From the NCBI GenBank assembly GCA_020430675.1, contig JAGQJJ010000233.1, positions 1-6,574 of the forward strand: 6,574 nucleotides of DNA, read 5' to 3'. Below are positions 1-6,574 of the stretch, piece after piece. A program made the position numbers and the translations under genes. Each line of letters starts with the position of its first letter. Position 1 is the first letter of the stretch. The notes below the pieces were generated by a model. That model did not search any database, was not told the origin of the DNA, and saw nothing but the letters and a program-made list of their open reading frames with translations. Origin of the DNA: Myxococcales bacterium. GTDB taxonomy: Bacteria > Myxococcota > Bradymonadia > UBA7976 > UBA1532.

Positions 1-312
1 CGCGATCGCCCGCCGCGCCCCACATGCCGCCAGCATGCGCGTCACCCGCGGCGCCGGCTGGCCGGGATCGATCGGCACGTAGGCCGCGCCCGCGTCGAGC
101 ACGGCGACGAGCGCGATGATCTGGGCCGGGCCCTTTGGCAGCAGCACCGCCACGCGCTCGCCGCGCTCGACGCCGCTCGCGATGAGCCGATCGGCCAGCG
201 CGCGCGCCCGGGCGCAGAGCGCGCCGTAGCGGAGCGCGCGCCCGTCCTCGGCGATGACCGCGGCCGCCGCGGGCGTGCGCGCCGCCTGGGCAAAGATGCC
301 GTCATGCAACAG
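1..312 (-). other. Start of adenylation domain A2 (cut by window edge)
   Basis: Residues about 1962-2065. LHDGIFAQAARTPAAAAVIA, LRYGAL (A1 motif) and LDAGAAYVPIDP (A2 motif) are recognisable. The window ends before the substrate-binding pocket, so specificity cannot be read. Because it follows a Cy domain, Cys, Ser or Thr is expected from family knowledge. Confidence 0.85.
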
Positions 313-3300
313 CCCGGCAGGCCGCGGGCCCTCGGTGGCGACCAGCGCCGCCCGTCGCGCCCGCTGGTCATCGGGCAGCACCGGCGGCAGCGCGCCCAGG
401 TCATGCCACGCGCCCTCGTCGTCGGCGAGGCATTGCACCGTGCGCACATACGCCGAGAACATCGCCTCGACCATTCCCGGCGGAAACAGCCCCTCGACGG
501 TGTCCCAGTTGAGGCACAGGCGACCGCCGGCCGTCCACACCTGGTGGTCGAGCCACACCTGGGGGGTCTGGCTCCAGCCGTCGACCATGCGCTCGATCAG
601 GCCGTTGCCGCCGCTGATCGCTTCGAAGCCCAGCGTGCTGGTGAAGACGATCGGCATGCGGGCCCGCGGACCATCGGCCGAGCGGGTCGCCAGGCGGCGG
701 ATGACCTCGACCGCGCCGACGATGCGCCGATCCAGATCGGCCCAGAGCTGCCCCTGCAGTCGCGTCGCGGCCTCAGCCAGCGGCTCGTCGGCCCGCACAT
801 CGCATTCGAGCAGCGACAACGTGGTGAAGTCGCCCACCAGCCGGTCGACGTCGGCGTGCACGGGCAGCCGGTTGAACAACGTCAGGTTCAGCGTGAAGTG
901 CGGGTGGCGGCTCCAGCCCGCCAGCACCCGGGTGAAGGCGACCAGCAACGCGGTCGACGGGGTCACCTTGAGGCGCTCGGCCATCGCGCGCAGCTTCTGC
1001 CAGCGCTCGGGGCTCAGCTCGAACAACGAGCGCACGAAGCGCGGCGTGCCCAGCGTCGCCGGGTCGCAGGCCAGCGGCAGCTCCGGCGCTGGCGGCAGCG
1101 TCTCGATCCGGGCATCCCACCACGCCGACGCCTCGCGCCAGGCCTCGCTCTCGCGCACGGCCGACAGCGCCTGCACATAATCGCGAAAGCGCAGCGCGGG
1201 CGGCGGTGGCAGCGATGCGCCGGCATACAGCGCGCCCAGCTCGCGCAGGATGAGGAAGATGCTCCAGCCGTCCGAGAACAGCGCGTCCTGCCGCCAGTGA
1301 ATGCGCCACTCATCGGCCAGGCGGGTCAGGCGAAACTCAAACAGCGGCCACACGCTGGGATCGGTGGCCGCCGCGCGCATCGCCTGGCGCGTGGCCGCGA
1401 GGCGGTGCTCGGGGTCGGGGCGGGCGTCGTCGACGATCACCCGATACGCGGGCACTTCCCGCAGCGTCTGTTGCCGGCCGTTGCGATGCACCACCGAGCG
1501 CAGCGCGTCATGCCGCGCGATCACGCCCTGCACCGCGGCCTCGAAGCGCGCCGGGTCGACCTCGGCCGCGGCGAACTCCAGATACACCTGGCACGGCGTG
1601 CCGCCCAGCTCCAGCCCGCTCTGCTGCCCGATCCAATAGGCGTGCTGCACCTCGGTCAGCGGGAAGGGCTCAAACCGCGCCGCCGCGTCCGGCTCGACGC
1701 CCGGCAGAGCGGCCTTCGCGTGGGCATCGGTCGCGACCATCAGAGGCGCCAGCTCAGCGACCGTCGAGTGGGTGAAGAAGTGCCGCAGCGGCAGATCGAC
1801 CCCCAGCCGCCGACGAATGCGCCCGATGAGGCGCACGGCGCTCAGCGAGTCACCGCCCGACTCGAAGAAGTCGTCGTGAATGCCGAGCCCGGCGCGGCCG
1901 AGCTGCTCGGCCCAAAGCTCGACCAGCGCCTCCTCGATGGGGTTGCGCGGCGCGATGGCCTCGCGGCCGCGGGCGGTGGGCAGGTCGGGCGACGGCAGCC
2001 GGCGGCGGTCGACCTTGCCCGTCGGCGAGAGGGGCAGCTCGGGGAGCACCACAAAGGCGTCGGGCACCATGTAACCGGGCAGCACGCGCGCCAGATCGGC
2101 CCGCAACGCTTCGCGGTCGAACGACGAAGGGGGCGGCACGATATAGAGCCGCATCTGCTGAAAGACCCGATCGTCGGCATCGGGCCGGACTTCCACGGGT
2201 CGCAGCCCCGCTGCGGCAAACGCGGCGCGCCATGTGGTGTCGTCATGCAGATGGGGGCGGCGCGGATCCTGCCCAGGCGCAACGCTCAGGAATGACGGCC
2301 CGACCATCGTGAAGGGCCCATCGCCGGCCGCTTCGGTGACGAGCAAGCGTCCATCGGGCGCCAGCAACGCGGTCAGCCGGGTCAGTGTCGCCGTCAGATC
2401 GGCGGCGTTGTGCACGACCTGATGAGCGATGACCGCGTCCCAAGAGCCGGTGGCGATGCCCTGGGCGTGCGCATCGCGCTCCATGTCAAAGAGGCCGAAG
2501 CGGCCCGCTTCGCCCAGAATCGCGCGAAGCCCGTCGGCAAAGACCGGCGACAGATCGGTCGCCAGGTAGTCCAGCCGCGCGCGCCCCAGCGCCTCGACCA
2601 CCGCCTGGGCCGCCGCGCCGGTGCCCGCGCCGACCTCGAAGACGCGCAGCGGACGGTCATTCGGCCGGCGCGCGGCGAGGCGGGTCAGCGCGGTGACCAA
2701 CAGCTCGACGTCGACCCGCATGGGCGCCACCCTGCTGTAGATCGCGCGCAGGCCCTGCAGGTCGCCGTCGGGGAAGGCCACCTCGGTTGGCAGGCGCCGC
2801 CCGGCGAGCAGGTCGAGGTGGCGTTCGGCGAAGGCCGCCGAGAGCGCGATGGCCTCACGCGGCAGACCTTCGACCAACGGCACGGCGCGCCAGTCCGGCG
2901 GGGCGTCGGGCAGCGGGCGTGGCGCGCGGAAATGCGTGCCGTCGACGGGCTCGAGCAGGCCGCGCTCGGCGAGCAGGGTCATCCAGCCGTAGAGCAGGCG
3001 CCGCATGGGCGGATCGACCGCGCCCGACGCCACAAACGCCTCGGGCGAGCTGGTGGCGTTGGCGCGGCCAAACGCGCCCAGCCGACGCAGCGTACGACAG
3101 ATCGCCGCGATGCACTGCGTCTCCAAAGCCGACCAGGCGGCCGACCATCCAACGGGCACCTGCGCGGGCCAGTATTCAACCGGCGGCGGCGCGTCGGTCT
3201 TCGCGTCGGCCTGGGGCACAACGTAGGCCACCAGCCGCCGCGGCCCAGGCGCCTCGCCCACCGCCACCGTCACCGCCGCGCCCAACGCCGGGTGGCGCCC

Positions 3301-5358
3301 CAGCGCTGCGTCGATCTCGCCCAACTCGATGCGATGGCCCCCAATCTTGACCTGCCCGTCCTCGCGCCCGAGGAACTCGATGGTGTCATCGGGCCACAGC
3401 CGGCCCAGGTCGCCGGTGCGATACAAGCGCTCGCCGGTCTCGGGATGCTCGATGAAGCGCGCCGCGGTCTGCGCCGGATCATCGGCGTAACCCAGCGCGA
3501 CACCCAGGCCGCCGATGTAGAGCTCGCCCACCGCCCAGACGGGGCAGGGCCGCAGATGCGGGTCCAGCACATGCATCCGCTGGTTGCGCAGCGGGCGCCC
3601 ATACGGGATCGACGGCCGGCTCTCATCCACCGCGTCGATGGGATGCGCGATGGACCAGATCGAGGCCTCGGTCGCGCCGCCCAGGCTGAGGATCGCCGGC
3701 GGCCTTTCGGCCAGTGCCCGGATGCGATCAGGCAGCGTCACCGGGATCCAGTCGCCGCTGAGCATGACATGCCGAAGGCTTGCCGGCAGACGCCCGCCGG
3801 TCTGTTCGAGGTGCTCGACGAGCATGCCCATCAGCGCGGGCACGGTATTCCACAGCGTGACGCCGGCGGCTTGCATGCGCGCCGCCCAGCGCGCCGGATC
3901 GCGCTCCGCGTCGGCCGGGGGCAACACCGCCGCGCCGCCCGCGGCGAGCACCCCGAAGAGGTCGTAGACCGACAGATCAAAGCCCAGCGAGGACAACGCC
4001 AGCACCCGGTCCTCGGGCCCGACTCCCAGGCGCCGGTTGATGTCATCGATGGTATTGACCGCGCCCCGATGGTCGATCAGCACGCCCTTGGGGTTGCCGG
4101 TCGAGCCCGAGGTATAGATGACATAAGCGAGCGTCTCAGGCCGCTGAGGCGCCGGGGCGGGTGGCGATGCCATCGATGCCATCGCGTCGACAGTGACAAC
4201 ATCGATGGCATCACTCATGTCATCAAACACCTGATGGCATTCCCTGATATCCACGGTGGTCAGCACCCGCTCGATGCCACCGTCGCGCAGCACGCCAGCG
4301 ATGCGGGCCGCCGGCCACGCCGCGTCCAACGGCACATAGGCACCGCCCGCCCGCAGAACACCCGCCGCCGCCACCGCCTGGGCCCAGTGACGGCGCATGA
4401 CAATCGCCACCCGGGTGCCCGGCGCCAGATCGCCGAGCCGCGCATGCACCGCCGCCGCCCGTTCGGCGAGGGCCCGATGGGTCAGCGTGCGATCGGGGGC
4501 GATGATCGCCGGGCGCTCGGGGGCCCGCGCGGCAGCCGACGCCAGAAGCTGCCACAACGTGCCCTCACCCGCCGGCCCCGCGGTGTCGTTATAAGCCGCC
4601 CAGCGCGCGCTCAAGCCCGGCGGCGCCGCGTCGGCCGGCGCGTGCCAGGCCGCGTCATCGGCCGCCAACCGGTCGAGCAGGTCGACATAGGCGGCAAACA
4701 TGGCATCGAGCAGACCGGGCGGAAAACGACCCTCGACCGCATCCCAGTTCAGCATCAACCGATCGCCCAGCTCGACCGCCTGATGATCGAGCCAGACCTG
4801 CGGCGTCTGGCTCACGCCGAACGTCAGACGCGCCAGACCTTCGCTGAGCACGGGCGAGATCGGCGCGCGCCGATCGGGGCGCAGCGCCGCGGTGAAGACC
4901 ACCGGCATGCGCACCGCGCGGCCACGGGCCCGCCCGCGATTGAGCAACCGCAGCACCTCGACCCCGCTCACCGCCGCGTGCTCCAGCGCCTGCCAGAGCT
5001 CGGTCTGCACCGCGCGGGCGCGCTCGGCGAAGCTGACCACCGGGCCCGGATCAACCGCCAGCAGCACGGTGTTGGTGAAGTCGCCGACGATGCGGTCGAC
5101 GTCGGCCTGCACCGGGTGGCGGTCAAAGACGGTCAGGTTGAGGGTCATCGGCGCCCGTCGGCTCCACCGCGCCAGCGTCTCGGCATAAGCCGCGCAGAGC
5201 GCCGCCGCCGGGGTCAGGCCCTGGGCGCGGGCCCGGGCCTTCAAAGCGGCCCAGCGCTCACCGTCGAGGTTCGTGGTGCACCGCACCGTGCGCACCGGCG
5301 CGCCATCGGACACCGGCACCCAGGGCAGCGCGGGCGGGGACGGCAGCGCTGGGGCCCG
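1..5358 (-). CDS. NRPS, main portion: Cy (C-half)-A(Cys)[MT-like]-PCP-Cy-A, continuing frame after the TAG, 3' partial
   Basis: An open frame of 1786 codons in exactly the same phase as the preceding entry, without another stop, running off the window inside a second adenylation domain. Residue numbers count from GTG 6195. Order: Cy1 C-terminal half (280-510), A1 with Cys-type pocket (536-1406) carrying an inserted SAM-methyltransferase-like domain (about 1000-1347), PCP1 (1415-1485), Cy2 (1511-1925), A2 (from about 1962). The two Cy modules and the cysteine code point to a thiazoline/thiazole-forming line like pyochelin PchE/PchF, yersiniabactin HMWP2 or myxobacterial thiazole synthetases. 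If the TAG is a true stop, internal starts would be needed: GTG at 5319, 5313, 5295 or 5286, or ATG at 5148. None has an obvious Shine-Dalgarno sequence, and all would leave a truncated Cy domain. So this is either one intact gene with a sequence error or recoded codon, or a recent pseudogene. No thioesterase or terminal domain is visible. Confidence 0.85.
421..1665 (-). other. Heterocyclization domain Cy2
   Basis: Residues 1511 to about 1925. Motifs: FPLTEVQHAYWIGQ (1511-1524; the usual final Arg is Gln), RHDALR (1561-1566, less typical than RHPML), D1637-x4-D1642 (DALFSD), LPPAPELPLACDP (Cy3), GDFTTLSLL (1788-1796), PIVFTSTL (1848-1855), SQTPQVWLDHQ (1875-1885) and LNWD. All diagnostic Cy elements are present and uninterrupted. 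It would couple the Cys-derived unit on PCP1 to the next Cys, Ser or Thr and close a second ring. Confidence 0.9.
1741..1953 (-). other. Peptidyl carrier protein PCP1
   Basis: Residues 1415-1485. The core motif DDFFESGGDSLSAVRL carries the phosphopantetheine-attachment serine S1450. The preceding APRNPIEEALVELWAEQLG and the following FFTHSTVAELAPL are the usual helices one and four. It immediately follows A10 and precedes a short linker to Cy2, so it carries the Cys-derived ring. Confidence 0.92.
2155..3198 (-). other. Methyltransferase-like domain embedded in A1 (between A8 and A9)
   Basis: About 350 residues (roughly 1000-1347) separate A8 from A9, where an ordinary A domain has a few tens. 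The adenylation fold breaks off after RRLVAYVVPQ (986-995) and resumes at LYIVPPP (1350-1356). Inside are a helical N-terminal part with GWMTLLAERGLLEP, the SAM-binding motif FEVGAGTG (1186-1193), an acidic loop LATDLSP, and WDAVIAHQVVHNAADL followed by LLAPDGRLLVTEA, as in class I methyltransferases of NRPSs. Such insertions act as a C- or N-methyltransferase (PchF, thiazolidine N-methylation) or as an epimerase (PchE, thiazoline stereocentre). The SAM motif looks complete, but I cannot tell the two roles apart by eye. Confidence 0.8.
4166..4212. repeat. Perfect 13-bp inverted repeat inside the A1 coding region
   Basis: GATGCCATCGATG at 4166-4178 is the exact reverse complement of 4200-4212, with a 21-base spacer. 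A further ATGCCATC (4176-4183) and GATGGCAT (4233-4240) lie close by, giving four copies of the 8-mer, two per orientation, within about 75 bases. It encodes the variable linker just before the A3 motif (VDAMASMASPP), which is visibly less GC-rich than its surroundings. Confidence 0.6.
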
Positions 5359-5925
5359 CTAGGCCCACCACGCCGCAGCCGCGGTCACATCCGCCTTCGA
5401 GCGGCGCTCGGCCAGCACATAGTCGCGGAACGTCAGGCCAATGGTCGGCAGAGCGCGCTCGGGATCGGCATACAGCGCCACCCACTCATCGGCCAGAATC
5501 ATGCCGCTCGACACATCGACGGTCAGCAGATCGACGCCGATGAACAGGCGATGGCGCTCGGGCCCAATTCGCGCCACCCGCACGTCATAGAGCGGCCCCG
5601 TCTCGGCCGGCAGAATCTGGTGCGACATCTCATCGCGCAACGCCGCCAGCGCCGCCGCCCGGTCATCGGGCGTGCGATCGACCAGGTCGAGCAGCGGCAC
5701 CGCCGGCGGCGGCGGCCTGGCCACCACCCGCTGCTCGCCATCGGCGTCGACGACCGCTCGCAGCATCGGGTGCCGGGCCACCAGACGTGCCAGGGCCGCC
5801 CGCAGCCGCCCGACATCGAGCGCGTCCAGGTCGATCTCAAAATAGCCGTAGGTCGAGACCCGCCCCTCGGCCTCGAGCGCGCTGCGTCCAACCCAATACG
5901 CCTGCTGAATCGGCGTGAGCGGAAA
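4666..5925 (-). other. Heterocyclization domain Cy1 (interrupted by TAG)
   Basis: Spans residues 91 to about 510 if codon 279 is read through. Besides the N-terminal motifs, the C-terminal half keeps GDFTNTVLL (371-379, Cy5), PVVFTAAL (431-438, Cy6), SQTPQVWLDHQ (462-472, Cy7) and LNWD (482-485). Cy domains join the upstream acyl group to Cys, Ser or Thr and then cyclodehydrate to a thiazoline or oxazoline. The Asp pair D222/D227 and the Thr/Asp elements of GDFT are present, so chemistry should be possible if the chain is made whole. Confidence 0.85.
5359..5361 (-). other. In-frame amber codon (TAG) interrupting the Cy1 domain
   Basis: Codon 279 reads TAG on the minus strand (cta on +). Aligning the two Cy domains of this gene by eye, A-W-W-D-A-R-I in the second matches A-W-W-A-stop-R-A in the first, with no gap on either side. 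The following LPSPPALP fits the Cy3 motif (LPxxPxLPL). The TAG therefore replaces exactly one residue. CAG (Gln) or GAG (Glu) to TAG are single-base changes and would restore a typical WWAQR or WWAER. No frameshift accompanies it. Confidence 0.9.
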
Positions 5926-6195
5926 CGGCGCCAGGGGGTCGTCCGGGTCACCCGCCTGGGCCTCGTCGCCGGACCAACTCGGCGCGCGATCGGCCTGCTC
6001 CATCTCGGATGCGGCGTGATTGACCGCCCCGCGCCCCCGCAGATGCGCGATCACCTCCCCCTTGCGCGCCGCGAGCTCGGCCCGCAGCCCGGCGCTGAGC
6101 CGCCCAGCCGGCGCCCGCACCCGCAGCTGGTCGCCCTCAAGCTGGATCTCCACCTCGGCAGAGGCGAGCGCGTCGAGCAACAAGTCGATCCGCAC
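5359..6195 (-). CDS. NRPS, 5' portion: docking domain plus N-terminal half of heterocyclization domain, ended by in-frame TAG
   Basis: A 278-codon frame starting at GTG 6195 behind a good Shine-Dalgarno sequence. Residues 1-53 form a TubC-type N-terminal docking domain. Residues 54-90 are a Gly/Asp/Glu-containing linker. Residues 91-278 are the first half of a Cy domain: FPLTPIQQAYWVGR (91-104, motif Cy1), RHPML (141-145, Cy2), the diagnostic D222-x4-D227 that replaces the HHxxxDG of ordinary condensation domains, and FRDYV (256-260). The frame ends WWA-TAG at codon 279. Cy domains need both lobes, so this product alone should not be catalytically active. The same frame continues past the TAG with the rest of the domain, so this and the next entry are almost certainly one ancestral gene (1-6195 and beyond). 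The role would be to accept an acyl chain from an upstream synthetase and condense it with cysteine. Confidence 0.85.
   Translation of the reverse strand: MRIDLLLDALASAEVEIQLEGDQLRVRAPAGRLSAGLRAELAARKGEVIAHLRGRGAVNHAASEMEQADRAPSWSGDEAQAGDPDDPLAPFPLTPIQQAYWVGRSALEAEGRVSTYGYFEIDLDALDVGRLRAALARLVARHPMLRAVVDADGEQRVVARPPPPAVPLLDLVDRTPDDRAAALAALRDEMSHQILPAETGPLYDVRVARIGPERHRLFIGVDLLTVDVSSGMILADEWVALYADPERALPTIGLTFRDYVLAERRSKADVTAAAAWWA
6037..6195 (-). other. TubC-type N-terminal docking domain
   Basis: Residues 1-53 show the usual helix, beta-hairpin, two-helix pattern. RIDLLLDALASAEVEI is the first helix and strand, EGDQLRVRAP is the hairpin, and LSAGLRAELAARKGEVIAHL is the C-terminal helical part. 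In tubulysin and many other mixed NRPS/PKS lines such domains bind the C-terminal tail of the preceding synthetase. The presence of this domain and the absence of any loading or aryl-carrier domain mean this protein is an extension subunit that needs an upstream partner. No partner is encoded directly before it in this window. Confidence 0.85.
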
Positions 6196-6447
6196 GACAG
6201 TTCCTTTCGAGCATCGGCGTGGCCTGCCCACGCGGCGACCTCGACCTCGGCGTGCAAGCGCAACCACTTTGTCTCGGGGCGGATTCCTGGCGGCGCGGCG
6301 CGCCGTCAGCGCCAAGCGGGCGGCCTGACGAGTTCACGTGACCCGCCGCGGCCACGAGGCGCCGAGGAACGCCCCCAGCGCCATTCCGCCAGGACAACAC
6401 GTGAGCTGTGCCACGCCTGCGGACATTTGCGCCATCCGCGTTGCGAC
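6196..6447 (-). other. Intergenic leader upstream of the NRPS gene
   Basis: This 252-base gap separates the stop of the Cys-rich protein from the NRPS start. No convincing protein continues through it: the frames that cross it are Arg/Gly-rich and lack family motifs. I see no clear -35/-10 pair, no sigma-54 -24/-12 element, and no hairpin followed by a T-tract. It holds two CACGTG palindromes (6335-6340 and 6398-6403), a 6-bp GC-rich hairpin (arms 6217-6222 and 6228-6233, 5-nt loop) just upstream of the ribosome binding site, and the Shine-Dalgarno sequence. Its size and position make it the likely promoter region for the synthetase gene; that is inference from position only. Confidence 0.45.
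6202..6207 (-). promoter_or_regulatory. Shine-Dalgarno sequence of the NRPS gene
   Basis: On the minus strand AAAGGA is followed by six bases (ACTGTC) and then GTG at 6195-6193. This decides the start. Translation from that GTG begins directly with the docking-domain sequence (RIDLLLDAL), as TubC-type domains do. An in-frame ATG exists at 6315, but it would prepend 40 Arg-rich residues without homology-like character and would place this ribosome site inside the gene. Confidence 0.75.
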
Positions 6448-6574
6448 CTACTCCACCAGACAGCACTGCACCGTGCTGTCGCCGGGGCAGAGCCAGGGCA
6501 GGCGGGGGCGGCCGAGCTGGTCGCAAAGGTCGGTCGAGATGCACTCGCCGGGCTGGCCCGAGCCGTCGGCGCAC
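6448..6574 (-). CDS. C-terminal end of a cysteine-rich, probably secreted protein (5' partial)
   Basis: Only the last 41 codons are visible. The frame starts at base 6573 and ends at TAG (6450-6448). The peptide has six cysteines in the pattern C-x9-C-x5-C-x11-C-x7-CC, with recognisable pieces GECISTDLC, LCPGDSTVQCC and a short LVE tail. This spacing and the CPG...VQCC ending recall a small disulfide-rich module appended to secreted peptidoglycan-active or protease-like proteins, familiar from fungi and also seen in predicted exported proteins of Myxococcota; that comparison is from memory. An even number of cysteines in a compact C-terminal tail fits an exported, disulfide-bonded domain, but the N-terminus with any signal peptide or catalytic domain lies outside the window. 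It reads in the same direction as the NRPS but is 252 bases away and looks functionally unrelated. The competing frame through this stretch is Arg/Pro-rich and low in complexity, so it was not chosen. Function otherwise unknown. Confidence 0.7.
   Translation of the reverse strand, partial: CADGSGQPGECISTDLCDQLGRPRLPWLCPGDSTVQCCLVE

Larger units (their letters stand above)
1978..4590 (-). other. Adenylation domain A1, predicted cysteine-activating
   Basis: Residues about 536-1406, including the insertion. Core motifs seen: AYVPLD (A2), YTSGSTGNPKG (694-704, A3), FDLSVYDLFG (739-748, A4), GGATEASIW (A5 region), GELYIGGLGVALGY (A6), YRTGDLGR (925-932, A7), GREDGQVKIGGHRIELGEID (943-962, A8), LPGYMVP (1372-1378, A9) and PLSPTGKVD with K1400 (A10). 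Aligning by eye to GrsA PheA gives pocket residues D740, L741, Y744, N783, M811, S813, L838, I846, W847, K1400, that is DLYNMSLIWK. The classic cysteine code is DLYNLSLIWK, so nine of ten match. Cysteine is the confident prediction. Confidence 0.85.

Noticed and set aside
304..2295. Long plus-strand open frame (663 codons)
   Set aside because: Its protein is Arg/Gln/His-rich and without family motifs. It lies fully antisense to verified A, MT-like, PCP and Cy coding sequence; long antisense frames are normal at this GC content.
6196..6315. Upstream in-frame ATG at 6315 as the NRPS start
   Set aside because: It would add 40 Arg-rich residues before the docking domain. The GTG at 6195 has a well-placed AAAGGA and starts at the domain boundary.
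6276..6320. Possible terminator (TGGCG...CGCCA around GGCGCGCC)
   Set aside because: No T-tract on either strand, and GGCGCGCC is an unremarkable palindrome in GC-rich DNA.
6285..6394. 9-bp inverted repeat (TCCTGGCGG / CCGCCAGGA) about 100 bp apart
   Set aside because: At this GC content a match of this size in a 250-bp region is expected by chance fairly often, and the spacer is too long for a hairpin or operator.
6196..6447. Sigma-54 or sigma-70 promoter
   Set aside because: TGGCAC and TTGC-like words occur, but the GG-to-GC spacing is wrong for sigma-54, and there is no AT-rich -10 partner for any TTG-type -35.
6137..6574. Minus-strand 145-codon frame covering the upstream region
   Set aside because: Low-complexity Arg/Pro/Gly composition. 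It overlaps the docking domain in another frame and conflicts with the clear Cys-rich frame that ends at 6448.
1..6574. tRNA, rRNA, CRISPR array, insertion sequence or attachment site
   Set aside because: None seen: no repeat-spacer periodicity, no transposase motifs, no tRNA-like cloverleaf. Nearly all of the window is explained by NRPS coding sequence.

Overview
This is a very GC-rich window (about 70% by eye). It carries one large modular gene on the minus strand, the 5' part of a nonribosomal peptide synthetase (NRPS). Upstream of it lie a 252-base gap and the last 41 codons of an unrelated cysteine-rich protein. The GC content, a TubC-type N-terminal docking domain and the Cys-rich neighbour suggest Myxococcota or a similar high-GC biosynthetic bacterium; this is inference, since no rRNA or housekeeping gene is present.

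Layout, in direction of transcription (high to low coordinates). 6574-6448: 3' end of a Cys-rich, probably exported protein. 6447-6196: intergenic leader with a Shine-Dalgarno sequence. 6195-1: one continuous NRPS reading frame, 2065 codons in the window and running off the end. Its order is docking domain, heterocyclization (Cy1), cysteine-type adenylation (A1) with a methyltransferase-like domain inserted in it, carrier protein (PCP1), second heterocyclization (Cy2), and the start of a second adenylation domain (A2). I checked the frame codon by codon. It is open except for a single in-frame amber codon (TAG, + coordinates 5359-5361, codon 279), which falls inside Cy1 exactly between its N- and C-terminal halves.

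The assembly line looks related to the pyochelin, yersiniabactin and myxothiazol class of thiazoline/thiazole synthetases. An upstream protein would hand an acyl chain over via the docking domain. Cy1/A1/PCP1 would add and cyclize cysteine, the inserted domain would methylate or epimerize it, and Cy2 with A2 would add a second heterocycle. The product would therefore contain two adjacent azoline-type rings. No loading domain, thioesterase or partner is in the window.

The most notable observation is the amber codon. Every downstream motif is intact and in frame, so it is a fresh nonsense mutation, a sequence error, or a readthrough/recoding site. If it is a real stop, the product is a 278-residue protein with half a Cy domain.
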